The translations under genes and the position numbers were made by a program. 38,662 nt of DNA from Victivallaceae bacterium (GTDB taxonomy: Bacteria; Verrucomicrobiota; Lentisphaeria; Victivallales; Victivallaceae). This document shows positions 7,122 through 15,747 of the stretch, one piece after another. The stretch covers positions 1-38,662 of the forward strand of contig JAQULZ010000007.1 of the NCBI GenBank assembly GCA_028718375.1, given 5' to 3'. The notes under the pieces are model-generated. The model saw only the letters and a list, made by a program, of their open reading frames with translations. It did no database searches and had not been told where the DNA came from. The first letter of the stretch is position 1. The number at the start of each line of letters is the position of its first letter.

Positions 7122-8327
7122 CTAGGGAGTCAGGGTTTCGATGGCGGCGATGATTTCCTGCAGCAGATCGGGGTATTCGGGGATTTTCGCTTCTTCTGCG
7201 ATGATTTTTGAGGGAAAAACGGCGGTGGCCGGATTGGACGGCGCGAAAACCGTACAACTGTCCGGCACCGGTTCATTGGACAGTTCCAGCGTTCCGATCC
7301 GCTGCGCCGCCCGGATCGTCTCGTTTTTATCGTTGCCGACCAGCGGCCGCAGAACCAGCAGGTCGGCCGCCGCGCCGATCGTCGCCATATTGGCGATCGT
7401 CTGGCTGGCCACCTGGCCGACCGCTTCGCCGGTGAGCAGGGCGGCGCGCCGGTGTTTCGCCGCCAGCGCGGCCGCGATGCGGAACATCATCCGCCGGTAT
7501 AAAATCGTCCGGAAGCGCGGATTGCACTTATCCCGAATGAGTTTCTGCAGCGGCGCGAGATTGCAGATGAATAACCGCGCCGGACACTGAAAGCGGTTCA
7601 AATGATGAGCGATGCGGCGGACTTTGTCCACCGTGGCCTGCGGGGTATAGGGGTAACTGTGAAAGGTCAGAAAGTCGCAGCGGCAGCCGCGTTTCATGAT
7701 CTGGTAGCACGCCACCGGCGAATCAATGCCGCCGGACAGCAGCGCCAGCACCGGGGAATTCGAGCCGACCGGCAATCCGCCGGGGCCGCGGATGACTTCA
7801 TAGTAAACGAACGCGAATTCCGAGCGCACTTCGCACCAGACCGTGATGGCGGCGTTTTCCAGGTCCACTTCGAGAGAATCCGGATCGTAAATTCGCGCGA
7901 TTTCAGCGGCGAGTTCGATTTCGATGCCCTTGGAGTCCGGCTCGAATTTCTTGTCGCTGCGTTTGGCGCGAATCCGGAAGGAAACCGCCGGCTGCTTTGT
8001 GAACGCCGCTGCAAAATAAGGCCGGCAGGAATTGTTCACCGCCGTTTTCAGCGCCGCGAGAGACCGTTCGCACATTATTACCGGCGAAAATGATTCCAGT
8101 CCGAACGCCCGCGGCAGTTCCTCCCGGATAATCGCCAACTGGTCATCGGTAAAAGAATTTTTGTCTTTGCGTTCGATCCAGATCCGGCCCCGGACCCGGG
8201 CGATCCGGATATCATGAAGCCGGCGCAGCAGATAATACATATTTTCGACCAGCCGGGTCTCGAACATCGACCGGTTATTGCCTTTGATGGCGATTTCGTG
8301 ATAGCGGCAGATAATCGCGTTATACAT
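7122..8327 (-). CDS. thiI: tRNA 4-thiouridine synthase ThiI (no rhodanese domain)
   Basis: A 401-residue protein. Residues 1 to about 170 form the N-terminal ferredoxin-like plus THUMP RNA-binding region (FRIRAKRSDKKFEPDS...). The PP-loop ATP pyrophosphatase motif SGGIDSP is at 198-204. ThiI adenylates U8 of tRNA and inserts sulfur, and in many bacteria also sulfurates ThiS for thiamine synthesis. The chain ends near residue 400, so the C-terminal rhodanese domain of the enterobacterial protein is absent, as in many other bacteria; sulfur must come from a separate carrier. AAGGAA before the ATG overlaps the end of pdxB, 11 bp upstream, so the two are almost certainly co-transcribed and perhaps translationally coupled. 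Confidence 0.95.
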   Translation of the reverse strand: MYNAIICRYHEIAIKGNNRSMFETRLVENMYYLLRRLHDIRIARVRGRIWIERKDKNSFTDDQLAIIREELPRAFGLESFSPVIMCERSLAALKTAVNNSCRPYFAAAFTKQPAVSFRIRAKRSDKKFEPDSKGIEIELAAEIARIYDPDSLEVDLENAAITVWCEVRSEFAFVYYEVIRGPGGLPVGSNSPVLALLSGGIDSPVACYQIMKRGCRCDFLTFHSYPYTPQATVDKVRRIAHHLNRFQCPARLFICNLAPLQKLIRDKCNPRFRTILYRRMMFRIAAALAAKHRRAALLTGEAVGQVASQTIANMATIGAAADLLVLRPLVGNDKNETIRAAQRIGTLELSNEPVPDSCTVFAPSNPATAVFPSKIIAEEAKIPEYPDLLQEIIAAIETLTP

Positions 8328-8338
8328 AAAATTCCTTA

Positions 8339-9457
8339 TCAGGGATTGATTTTGAAACCGAGCTGCCGGAGAGCTCCGGCGGTTTCGGGGTCAGCGCCGT
8401 GCACCGAAAATGCCGGGAACTCGCGGCGGAGCGGATAGTTGCCGCGCTGTTGTTCAAAAGCCGCCGGCGATTGCCGCAGCCGGCGGGTGTCTTCCCGGAC
8501 GTCATAGGTCAGGTTGACGGCGGTCAGCATTTTTTCCTCGAAACTCCCGGCGGCGGGAAGAGTTGCCGAGCATTTTTCCGGCAGGGGAACGTTGTCCGGA
8601 TACCAGTTGTCCAATCCCAGTCCGAAAAACCGGGAAAGGGCGTTGACGCTCATCGCAGTGCCGTTGGCTTTGCCGTCGGCGGAGTAACCGGCGATGTGCG
8701 GCGTGGCGAAATCGACCAGTTCCAGCAGCTCCGGGTCCAAATCCGGTTCGTTTTCCCAAACGTCCAATACTGCTCCGGCGATTTTTCCCCGTTTCAGAGC
8801 GGTTTTCAGCGCCGCCTGGTCGCAGACCCCGCCGCGCGCCGAATTGATGAAAAACGCTTCGCTTTTCATAGCCTCGAACAAGGCCCGGCCGGCCAGCTGC
8901 CGGGTGGGATAGTTACCGCCCGACGTCAGCGGCACGTGCAGGGTAAGGAAATCCGCTTCGGCAGCGGCTTGCGCCAGTTCCACAAAACCGGCCGGGCCTT
9001 CGCGTTCTGCCCGGGGCGGATCATTGAGCAGGACGCGCATGCCCAAAGCGGCGCCGACCCGGGCGACTTTGGCGCCGACGTTACCTGCCCCGACCACGCC
9101 CAGCGTCCGGCCGCACAGAGAAAGCTGGTGCTCAACCGCCAGATTCAGCAGTACCGAAGTCAGGTACTGCGCCACCGACGAGGAATTGCAGCCGGGGGCG
9201 TTAGTCCAGCCGATGCCGTTGGCTTCCAGCCAGCGGGTGTCGAGATGATCGTAGCCGATGGTTGCTGTCGCAACGAATTTTACGGCCGATCCGCTCAGCA
9301 GCGCCGCGCCGCACCGGGTCCGGGTGCGGGTAAGCAGAGCGTCGGCGTCTTTCACCTCCGCCGGACTTATCCGGTCACCCGGCAAATAGACCACTTCCGC
9401 CCGGGATTCCAGAACCCCTTTCAGAAACGGTATCTTGTTGTCGGCAACGATTTTCAT
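8339..9457 (-). CDS. pdxB: Erythronate-4-phosphate dehydrogenase
   Basis: A 372-residue D-2-hydroxyacid dehydrogenase that oxidises 4-phosphoerythronate in pyridoxal phosphate synthesis. It has the NAD motif GAGNVG (123-128), an NSARGG segment with the substrate-binding Arg, and TPHIAGYSADGKANGT, a PdxB-type catalytic His block. The C-terminal dimerisation extension (about 290-372) distinguishes PdxB from SerA. An in-frame TTG at 9481 would lengthen the protein by eight residues. I chose the ATG at 9457 because the protein then begins MKIVADNKIPF, like its relatives, and has AGGAAAA upstream. It lies between the DUF1805 gene and thiI in one operon; vitamin B6 and thiamine/tRNA sulfur metabolism may be linked here. 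Confidence 0.9.
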   Translation of the reverse strand: MKIVADNKIPFLKGVLESRAEVVYLPGDRISPAEVKDADALLTRTRTRCGAALLSGSAVKFVATATIGYDHLDTRWLEANGIGWTNAPGCNSSSVAQYLTSVLLNLAVEHQLSLCGRTLGVVGAGNVGAKVARVGAALGMRVLLNDPPRAEREGPAGFVELAQAAAEADFLTLHVPLTSGGNYPTRQLAGRALFEAMKSEAFFINSARGGVCDQAALKTALKRGKIAGAVLDVWENEPDLDPELLELVDFATPHIAGYSADGKANGTAMSVNALSRFFGLGLDNWYPDNVPLPEKCSATLPAAGSFEEKMLTAVNLTYDVREDTRRLRQSPAAFEQQRGNYPLRREFPAFSVHGADPETAGALRQLGFKINP

Positions 9458-9477
9458 GGTTAAAATTTTCCTGTATT

Positions 9478-9759
9478 TCAAGAGAATTTAAGCAGGGCTT
9501 CACGCCCGCTCATACCCGGGCTGACCCCTGAAGCGGCGGCGGCGGCACTGCACGCGACGATTTCGGCTCGCAGCATCTCGTCAAATGTTTTCACGCCGGT
9601 AACGATGGCCGCATGTTCCCGAAGTTTGTTCGCGGTTTCCACGCTGAAATAACCGCAGCCGATAAAACCGCATTTCGCCCGGATCAGCAGAATCACGGCT
9701 GACTCCGTGGGAATGCGCCATCCTTCGAATTGCTTCCCGTCAACGATGATTTTTTCCAT
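9478..9759 (-). CDS. DUF1805 (YunC-like) protein
   Basis: A 93-residue protein from the chosen ATG (MEKIIVDGKQFEGW). The family core is clear: VILLIRAKCGFIGCGYFSVETANKL, AAIVTGVKTFDEMLRAEIV and a final GMSGREALLKF. DUF1805 proteins are small and of unknown biochemical function, and are often found beside metabolic genes. Another ATG at 9801 would add 14 residues, but homologues start near the chosen one and GGAAGGGA stands about ten bases before it. It is first in the DUF1805-pdxB-thiI operon; its stop is 20 bp from the pdxB ATG. Divergent to dapL. Confidence 0.85.
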   Translation of the reverse strand: MEKIIVDGKQFEGWRIPTESAVILLIRAKCGFIGCGYFSVETANKLREHAAIVTGVKTFDEMLRAEIVACSAAAAASGVSPGMSGREALLKFS

Positions 9760-10007
9760 TTTTGCCGTCCCTTCCGTGGTTATCCGGGATATTATTGTCA
9801 TAATGATTGCAAAAGCGCCTTTCCGGTTGTACTTTTACCGGTTATTAGCATATCGCAAAAATAATAAATTGCGAAAAAAAATACTGAAAAAAGCAATTAA
9901 TGCGCGAAATAATAACCAATCTTCGCTTTTGATCGAGCTGTCAAGTTATGGAAAAAGCGATATTTGCCGCGAAATTTGGCGCATTAACCAAAAACGGGGA
10001 TATTGAC

Positions 10008-11246
10008 ATGCGGGAAAGTTTTTTGCAGCGGAACTTCGCGGAACGCCTGGGCGGCAGCAACTTCGGCAAAGATACCACCATCTATAAATTCGAAAAGATC
10101 AAACGCGCCAAGCGCGCCGCGCAGGCCGCCAGTCCCGGCGTCAAACTGATCGATATGGGGGTCGGCGAGCCCGACGAAGCCGCGTTTCCGGAAGTGATCG
10201 AGGCGCTGCGCCGGGAAGCCGGAAACTGGGAAAACCGTACTTATACCGATAACGGCATCGCCGAATTCACCCGTGCCGCCGCCGAATATATGCGGGAACT
10301 GTACTGCGTGGACATCGATCCGGAAACGGAAATAGTTCATGCGATCGGCAGCAAATCGGCTTTGAGTTTACTGCCGGCCTGTTTCATCAATCCCGGTGAC
10401 GCCGGTATTATGACGATTCCCGGTTATCCGGTGATGGGTACCTGGACCAAATATTTCGGCGGTGAGGTGATCAATCTGCCGTTATTGGCGGAAAACAACT
10501 TTCTGCCTGCCCTCGAGTCGCTCACTCCGGAACAGCGCCGCCGCGCCAAACTGCTTTACCTGAATTATCCGAACAATCCGACCGGGGCTTCCGCCACGGT
10601 GGAATTTTTTGCCGGAGCGCTTGATTTTGCCCGGAAAAATCAACTCCTGATCGTCTCGGACGCGGCTTACGCGCCGCTCAATTTCAGCGGTAAGCCGCTG
10701 AGCATCCTGTCTTTGCCGGGAGCCAAGGAAGTAGCGATCGAACTGCACAGCATGTCGAAAGGATTCAATATGACCGGCTGGCGGTTGAGCTGGGTATGCG
10801 GCAATTCCCTGGCGGTCAAGGCGTTCGCTCACGTCAAGGACAACGCTGACAGCGGCCAGTTCGCGGCCATCCAGAAAGCCGCGATCGCAGCGCTCGCCAA
10901 CCAGGCTGCGATCACCCCGAAAATCTGCGCGAAATATGAACGCCGGCTGCAAAGCATGACTGCCGCCCTGCGGAAAATCGGTTTCGCAGCCGAAATGCCG
11001 CAAGGGTCATTTTATCTGTACGTAAAGGCGCCTAAGGAAATCGTGAACGGCGCAAGTTTTGCGACCGGCGAAGATTTCAGTCAGTGGCTGATCCGCGAAA
11101 AGCTGATCAGTTCGGTGCCCTGGGATGATGCCGGTCATTATGTCCGGTTCAGCGCCACTTTCGTTGCCCGCGGAGGCATTGAAGAGGAAAAAGCTGTGCT
11201 GAATGAATTCGCGGAACGGTTGAGCAAGGTTAAATTTATTTGGTAA
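10008..11246 (+). CDS. dapL: LL-diaminopimelate aminotransferase
   Basis: A 412-residue class I/II PLP aminotransferase. The protein starts MRESFLQRNFAERLGGSNFG and contains KLIDMGVGEPD, NYPNNPTGA and the Schiff-base lysine K251 in SMSKGFNMTGWR. This matches the DapL2-type enzymes that convert tetrahydrodipicolinate directly to LL-2,6-diaminopimelate, feeding lysine and peptidoglycan synthesis. This one-step route is typical of Chlamydiae, other PVC bacteria and some anaerobes and plants, which supports the taxonomic guess. An upstream in-frame ATG at 9948 would add 20 residues without homology; the start at 10008 fits the family and has ACGGGGA upstream. It is transcribed alone, divergent from the DUF1805 operon across a roughly 250-bp AT-rich gap. 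Confidence 0.92.
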   Translation: MRESFLQRNFAERLGGSNFGKDTTIYKFEKIKRAKRAAQAASPGVKLIDMGVGEPDEAAFPEVIEALRREAGNWENRTYTDNGIAEFTRAAAEYMRELYCVDIDPETEIVHAIGSKSALSLLPACFINPGDAGIMTIPGYPVMGTWTKYFGGEVINLPLLAENNFLPALESLTPEQRRRAKLLYLNYPNNPTGASATVEFFAGALDFARKNQLLIVSDAAYAPLNFSGKPLSILSLPGAKEVAIELHSMSKGFNMTGWRLSWVCGNSLAVKAFAHVKDNADSGQFAAIQKAAIAALANQAAITPKICAKYERRLQSMTAALRKIGFAAEMPQGSFYLYVKAPKEIVNGASFATGEDFSQWLIREKLISSVPWDDAGHYVRFSATFVARGGIEEEKAVLNEFAERLSKVKFIW

Positions 11247-11465
11247 CCGTTAGTCAACAATAAAATGAAAAAATGAAAGTATAACGCACCGGGGCCTCCC
11301 CGGACGAGTGTCGAGGCGGAACTCGACCAGCCCCGCGGCAATGAGCGGTCGCCAGGGACGAAATCAACCCATGGGGTTGGGTTTCCCGCATGAGCGCACC
11401 GATAGCGCGGGCAGCATGCGAAGATATGGCCTTCGCTACGCTCAGGTTCAGTCTGAGCGCAATAA
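11247..11465. other. Hairpin-rich intergenic DNA upstream of Rep copy 2
   Basis: No gene. It holds a run of short inverted repeats: CCGGGG/CCCCGG near 11290-11304, GTCGAG/CTCGAC near 11309-11330, AACCCAT/TTGGGTT near 11365-11383, and GCGC pairs near 11395-11410. The composition is much more GC-rich than the flanking AT-rich spacer. It may be the variable structured part of the same insertion as Rep copy 2. It does not align clearly with the hairpin elements near 33800 and 38050. Confidence 0.5.
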
Positions 11466-11588
11466 AGTGAGACGGGAGGTGTTCTGAAAACAAAAAAGCT
11501 TTTGTTTTTCAGTCGGCAAAATGAGAAAAACGGAAAGATTTACGCAATGAGTTAATAATTAACAAGATGATAGGAAAATGATAGAACC
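11466..11588 (+). repeat. Dispersed intergenic repeat Rep, copy 2
   Basis: Begins AGTGAGACGGGAGG, then GTGTTCTG, the CTGAAAACAAAA/TTTTGTTTTTCAG hairpin, GATTTACGCAATGAG, TTAATAATTAACAAGATGAT and AGAACC. Nearly identical to copy 3 over about 105 bp. It ends 24 bp before the NifU-like gene and points toward it. Confidence 0.85.
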
Positions 11589-11612
11589 GTTAATAAAGAA
11601 AGGATAAGGAAA

Positions 11613-11843
11613 ATGACCGAATTGCATGCGAAGATTAAGCAGCGTCTGGAAGAATTACGGATTCACCTGCAGAATGACGGCGGCGATATGGAGCTCGTCG
11701 GCATCGAAGGAAAAACTGTCACCCTGAAACTGAAAGGCGCCTGCGGCGGCTGTCCGATGGCCATGATCACCCTCAAAGACGGGATCGAACGGATTCTGAA
11801 AGAGGAAGTCGATCCGGAAATCGTCATCGAACGCGCGTTGTAA
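11613..11843 (+). CDS. NifU C-terminal-domain Fe-S scaffold (Nfu-type)
   Basis: A 76-residue protein consisting only of the Nfu domain. The CxxC motif GACGGCP (C44, C47) binds a [4Fe-4S] cluster between two subunits for delivery to apo-proteins. The preceding LQNDGGDMELVGI is the usual family start. It lacks the N-terminal IscU or degenerate A-type domain of longer relatives, as in many anaerobes. AAGGATAAGGAAA precedes the ATG. Possible cluster clients in this window include the radical-SAM enzyme BioB. It follows Rep copy 2, and its TAA stop is immediately followed by the stop codon of the convergent glycosyltransferase gene, leaving no spacer. Confidence 0.93.
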   Translation: MTELHAKIKQRLEELRIHLQNDGGDMELVGIEGKTVTLKLKGACGGCPMAMITLKDGIERILKEEVDPEIVIERAL

Positions 11844-13760
11844 TCAGGCTGAATAGAAAATAGTTGCGGTTTGAGCGGTCGGAATTCCGCCGCCCGGCTT
11901 CTTGCTGGTTTTTTGCGGCGGCGGGGAGATGAACAGCCGGCAGACTATTTCTCCCTTGATCGGACGGTTATTTTCCTGAGAACGGCCGTAATTGCGCTGG
12001 GTGTCGACCAGGTAGCCCACCGGGCAGCTTGCTGAAATCAGGCTGATTCGTACCGTTCCGTCGGCCGGAAGCGAAACCGGAAAAGTCTGTTTGACCGCCC
12101 CCGGCCGGGCGGTGGTGAACTGTTTCAGTTCGCCGTTGATCCGCAGGGTCGCTTCCCCGGCTTCGGCGAAAAGCAGCATCAATTCCAGCTCGACCGCAGC
12201 ATTTTTGGGAATCCCGCAGATTTTAAATTCTTTTTTCAGGGCCGAACCCGGATTGAACAATACTTGGGTCCAGCCGCCGAAAGTCTGGGGGCCGTTATCC
12301 AGGTACATCATTTTGTCTTTGCCCATTTGTACCCGGACACCGTTAGGGCGGACTTCCCGGATGACCGCCGCTTCGTAATTTTCCCGGTAGGTCTCGTAGG
12401 CGGCGAAACAGATAAAAGTACTGGTGCAAAAGGCGATTATGTAGGGGATATACAATTGCCGCCGGTCATTTTTGCAGACGCGCCAGACGCGGTTGACGAA
12501 GATGCCGCCGAGAATCGCCAGTAACGGAATCACCGGCGCCCGGAAGCGGGCCAGAATATAGAACATCGCCGTCGCGAAAGCGTAAGCCAGGATAAAGTAC
12601 ATCAGCAGCAGTAATTTAAGATCGCGTTTTTTCAGGCTGCGCCAGATCAGGACATATAAACCGGCCAAAGCCGGAACGATAAGGAAAGCGGTCAGGCAAA
12701 GACCGCCGTAATTCAGGATGCTGCTCTGTTTCAGGGCTGATTCGAGAGAAATGTTATTCGGCAGTTCGCGATAATCCCAGAACAGCAGGAACTTGCGGTA
12801 ATTCAGTTCGATTACGGCCAGCGGTTCGGCGCGGAACCACTGCCAGATGTGTTGCGGAATGCTGATTTTTGAACTTTCCGCCATCCAGGCCCCATAAGCC
12901 GGCGGATATTCCATCGGGCCTGCTCCCCAGTAAGCTTCGCGGCCGCCCGGCGGCGCTTCCGGGGTATTGCCCAGGCTCAGTACCGCCGGCGCTGCGGTGG
13001 ACGGGCCGCTCAATTCTCTGTTCAGAACGGTATTGTGCCAGGCGAACGGGAATTGCGGCAGGATAATGACCAGCAGAAAAACGGCCGCGACGGCGCTGCT
13101 TTGCAGGATTCTATGCCATAAAATCGGAGATCGCCATTTTTTTATGACCAGCGAATAAACCGCCAGGGCAATGATTCCGGGCGCTACCAGCCAGATGTTG
13201 CCGCGCGACAGGATCGCACAGCTCGTAACCAGGGCGCAAGCCGCCCAGGTAATTATACGGCCGGACTTGAACGCGGCCACCGTTACGTAGAATAGCAGCG
13301 CGAGCCAGAAAGCCTGTAAAGTGGCGATGAGCAAGTAAGGGGTATAGACAATCAGAACCTGTGAAAAAGCGGCCATGAGGGCGGCGAGGACCGCCGCCTG
13401 GCGATTCCAGATCCGGGCAGTGGAAAGCCCGACCAGATAAACGGTGGCTGCTCCCAGCAAACTCTGGACGACGATTACCGCCCAGGGGGAATAGCCTAGA
13501 GTCAGATAGATCAGGGGCAGAAAAACGGCATAATAAAACGGCTGATAGTAAAAGCGGTCATGAAAATCGCCTTGAGAAATCAATTCCGCCAGTCGCCGGT
13601 AAGTGCACATGTCGGTGGCGGCCGGCGGAAAATTGACGGCGTTCCGGCCGCCGTTGGCACTTTGCAGTTCGTAGGCCGCGCCCAGCCGCACCGCCAGCGC
13701 CGCCAGCGTGATCGCCAGAAGAACCAGGAAAAATTTTTTCTTCAGCAGATATTTCAGCAT
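11844..13760 (-). CDS. Polytopic membrane glycosyltransferase (PMT/ArnT-like)
   Basis: A 638-residue protein with about eleven predicted membrane segments over residues 10-460 and a soluble, beta-rich C-terminal part of about 180 residues. The first extracytoplasmic loop carries an acidic YELQ...ATDMCTYRRLAE region, and FHDRFYYQPFYYAVFLPLIY follows, the arrangement of GT-C enzymes (PMT_2/GT39/GT83) that use polyprenyl-phosphate sugars. The acceptor could be protein, lipid A or another envelope component; this cannot be read from sequence. The C-terminal end (SPPPQKTSKKPGGGIP) is low complexity. The gene is leftward, 31 bp downstream of frr, and may be co-transcribed with it, although a functional link is unlikely. 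Confidence 0.8.
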   Translation of the reverse strand: MLKYLLKKKFFLVLLAITLAALAVRLGAAYELQSANGGRNAVNFPPAATDMCTYRRLAELISQGDFHDRFYYQPFYYAVFLPLIYLTLGYSPWAVIVVQSLLGAATVYLVGLSTARIWNRQAAVLAALMAAFSQVLIVYTPYLLIATLQAFWLALLFYVTVAAFKSGRIITWAACALVTSCAILSRGNIWLVAPGIIALAVYSLVIKKWRSPILWHRILQSSAVAAVFLLVIILPQFPFAWHNTVLNRELSGPSTAAPAVLSLGNTPEAPPGGREAYWGAGPMEYPPAYGAWMAESSKISIPQHIWQWFRAEPLAVIELNYRKFLLFWDYRELPNNISLESALKQSSILNYGGLCLTAFLIVPALAGLYVLIWRSLKKRDLKLLLLMYFILAYAFATAMFYILARFRAPVIPLLAILGGIFVNRVWRVCKNDRRQLYIPYIIAFCTSTFICFAAYETYRENYEAAVIREVRPNGVRVQMGKDKMMYLDNGPQTFGGWTQVLFNPGSALKKEFKICGIPKNAAVELELMLLFAEAGEATLRINGELKQFTTARPGAVKQTFPVSLPADGTVRISLISASCPVGYLVDTQRNYGRSQENNRPIKGEIVCRLFISPPPQKTSKKPGGGIPTAQTATIFYSA

Positions 13761-13791
13761 AAACGAACACCCGGTTGGAACGGGGGGCGAT

Positions 13792-14358
13792 TCAGACGCT
13801 CAACAAATCATGTTCCTTGGCGGCGAGGACATCGTCGATATTTTTAATATACCGGTCCGTCAGATCCTGGATTTCCTTAAGCATGTCCGTCAGATCGTCT
13901 TTGGTGATCGCGCTGTTCTTCTGGGCCTTTTTAGCGAGTTCATTGCCTTCCCGGCGGATATTGCGTACCGTTATTTTAGCTTCTTCAGCCCGGTTTTTCA
14001 CCTGTTTGACCAGAGCGTTGCGGCGTTCCTCGGAAAGTTCCGGCATCGGCAGCCGCAGCACCCGGCCGTCGTTGACCGGGGTGATCCCGAGTCTGGAAGC
14101 GTTGATGGCTTTCTCCACGGCGGCAATGGCGGAGGTGTCCCAGGGCTGAATGACCAGTAACCGCGGTTCCGGGACGGTAATGCCGGCAATTTCTTTGAGG
14201 CGGGTTTGAGTACCGTAATAATCGACGGATAAATTTTCCACCAGGGCCGGAGAAGCTTTTCCGGTACGGATCGCGGAAAAATCCCGCTGCATCGCGTCTT
14301 GGGCATTCATCATTTCTTCTTCGAGATGATCCAGCAACAAATCAATTTCTATATCCAT
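13792..14358 (-). CDS. frr: Ribosome recycling factor
   Basis: A 188-residue RRF. With EF-G it splits post-termination ribosomes. The family blocks are all present: DFSAIRTGKASPALVENLSVDYYGTQT, IQPWDTSAIAAVEKAI, RLPMPELSEERRNALVKQVKNRAEEAKITVRNIRR and the final helical arm. A TTG at 14382 would add eight residues; I chose the ATG at 14358 because it gives the standard MDIEIDLLLDHLEEEM start and has GGAGAG eight bases upstream. A promoter-like pair lies upstream at 14396-14423. The usual partners pyrH and tsf are not adjacent. Confidence 0.96.
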   Translation of the reverse strand: MDIEIDLLLDHLEEEMMNAQDAMQRDFSAIRTGKASPALVENLSVDYYGTQTRLKEIAGITVPEPRLLVIQPWDTSAIAAVEKAINASRLGITPVNDGRVLRLPMPELSEERRNALVKQVKNRAEEAKITVRNIRREGNELAKKAQKNSAITKDDLTDMLKEIQDLTDRYIKNIDDVLAAKEHDLLSV

Positions 14359-14395
14359 GATATGCTCTCCGTTAATTGACAAATCGCAGCAATAT

Positions 14396-14423
14396 ATAAT
14401 AAACCCCGACCGGGAAAATTCAA
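14396..14423 (-). promoter_or_regulatory. Predicted promoter of frr
   Basis: On the minus strand TTGAAT (14418-14423) and TATTAT (14396-14401) are separated by 16 bases, close to a sigma-70 type promoter. It lies about 40 bp upstream of the frr start codon. Confidence 0.45.
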
Positions 14424-14482
14424 ACCTGATAGAAGAGAAATTTATGAGCTGAAAAAAATTATCCTTAAAAATCCGTTACCGG

Positions 14483-14510
14483 TTGCAGAATGTTCATTTT
14501 AAGCTATACT
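14483..14510 (+). promoter_or_regulatory. Predicted promoter of serA
   Basis: TTGCAG (14483-14488) and TATACT (14505-14510) with a 16-base spacer, 42 bp before the serA ATG. This is a good sigma-70-like match in an otherwise AT-rich gap. Confidence 0.5.
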
Positions 14511-14552
14511 TTGTGAGAGAACAACCAGAACAGTTTTTTCGGGAGAACCGTG

Positions 14553-15740
14553 ATGCATATTTTAATTGCCGACAAATTATCCTCGCCGGCGATAAGCCGA
14601 TTGGAACAATTAGGAGCGCGGATAACCTTTAAGCCGGATTTGAGCGCCGCGGAATTGCCGGGACAGGTAGCGGATGTCGAGGTGCTGATAGTCCGGTCGA
14701 CGAAAGTTACGGCGGCGGCCATTGCAGCGGCGCCGTTGCTGGCGCTGATTATCCGGGCCGGGGCCGGGGTCAATACCATTGATCTGGCGGCAGCCGGCGA
14801 ACGTGCCATCCATGTGGCGAACTGTCCCGGCAGGAATACCGACGCGGTGGCGGAACTGACTATCGGGCTGTTGATTGCGGCTGACCGGCGCATTGTCGAT
14901 GCCACCGGCGATTTGCGGGCGGGACGCTGGCGTAAGAAGGAATACGGCCAGGCTAACGGCCTGAAAGGCCGTACCTTGGGGATTATCGGCCTGGGCGCGA
15001 TCGGCAAGGCGGTCGCGGCCCGGGCGAAAGGGCTGCAGATGCAGGTTATCGCCTGGTCCAGAAGCCTGACCGAAGAAACCGCGGAGGAATTGGGTATCTG
15101 CCGGGCGGATTCACCGCTGACGGTCGCGGAACAGGCCGATGCGGTCTGTATCCATTTGGCGGCGGCTTCCGAAACCGAATATCTGATCGATGCCGCTTTC
15201 CTGGAAAAGATGAAGCGAGGCGCAATCCTGGTTAATACGGCGCGCGGCGAAGTGGTGGATTCAGCGGCGGTCATGGCGGCAGTCCGGAATAAGGGTATTC
15301 GTTATGCCGCGGATGTTTTTGAAAACGAGCCGGCCGGCGGAGAAGCCGAATTTGCGGCAACGGATTTTGCCGCGCTGATTACGGCCACGCCGCATATCGG
15401 GGCCTCGACGGAGCAGGCTTCCGAAGCAATCGCGGAAGAAGTGGTGCGGATCGTTGCTTCCTACCGGCGGAGCGGGAAACCGTTGAACGCCGTCAATGTC
15501 TGCGCCAAGTCGAAGGCAATCCGGAGTCTGGTAGTGCGGCATTATAACCGGATCGGCGTCCTGGCGGGAGTGCTGGACCGGCTTAAGGACGCCGGTATAA
15601 ACGTCGAGGAAATGGAAAACACCATTTTCGAGGGCGGACTGGCGGCTTCCTGTACCCTGCAACTGGACGAAGAGCCGGCCCGGGAATTGATCGCGGCAAT
15701 CGGCAAAGCGGAAAATATCATCCAGGTGATGCTTAAATAG
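14553..15740 (+). CDS. serA: D-3-phosphoglycerate dehydrogenase with C-terminal ACT domain
   Basis: A 395-residue protein for the first step of serine synthesis: NAD-dependent oxidation of 3-phosphoglycerate. It has the NAD motif GLGAIG (146-151), an NTARG segment with Arg231, acidic FENEP (about 256-260) and TPHIGAST with His281, the usual catalytic set. Residues from about 325 form an ACT domain (RHYNRIGVLAGVLDRLKDAGINVEEM), probably for allosteric control by serine. The GTG just before the ATG is unlikely to be the start; GGGAGAA precedes it. It resembles the shorter SerA class without the extra intervening domain. It is followed by the nucleotide-sugar cluster but probably has its own promoter. 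A different 2-hydroxyacid substrate cannot be fully excluded. Confidence 0.87.
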   Translation: MHILIADKLSSPAISRLEQLGARITFKPDLSAAELPGQVADVEVLIVRSTKVTAAAIAAAPLLALIIRAGAGVNTIDLAAAGERAIHVANCPGRNTDAVAELTIGLLIAADRRIVDATGDLRAGRWRKKEYGQANGLKGRTLGIIGLGAIGKAVAARAKGLQMQVIAWSRSLTEETAEELGICRADSPLTVAEQADAVCIHLAAASETEYLIDAAFLEKMKRGAILVNTARGEVVDSAAVMAAVRNKGIRYAADVFENEPAGGEAEFAATDFAALITATPHIGASTEQASEAIAEEVVRIVASYRRSGKPLNAVNVCAKSKAIRSLVVRHYNRIGVLAGVLDRLKDAGINVEEMENTIFEGGLAASCTLQLDEEPARELIAAIGKAENIIQVMLK

Positions 15741-15747
15741 AACAGGC

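Noticed and set aside
8399-9463. 354-residue frame antisense to pdxB
   Set aside because: Same reason: the opposite strand encodes a complete PdxB and this frame is a codon-bias shadow.
9458-9481. TTG start adding eight residues to pdxB
   Set aside because: Homologues begin at MKIV and the ATG at 9457 has its own ribosome site; similar TTG/GTG extensions of frr, rfbB and bioB were dropped for the same reason.
11290-11304. Hairpin after dapL as an intrinsic terminator
   Set aside because: CCGGGGCCTCCCCGG has a strong stem but no following T-run, and it belongs to a wider hairpin-rich block.
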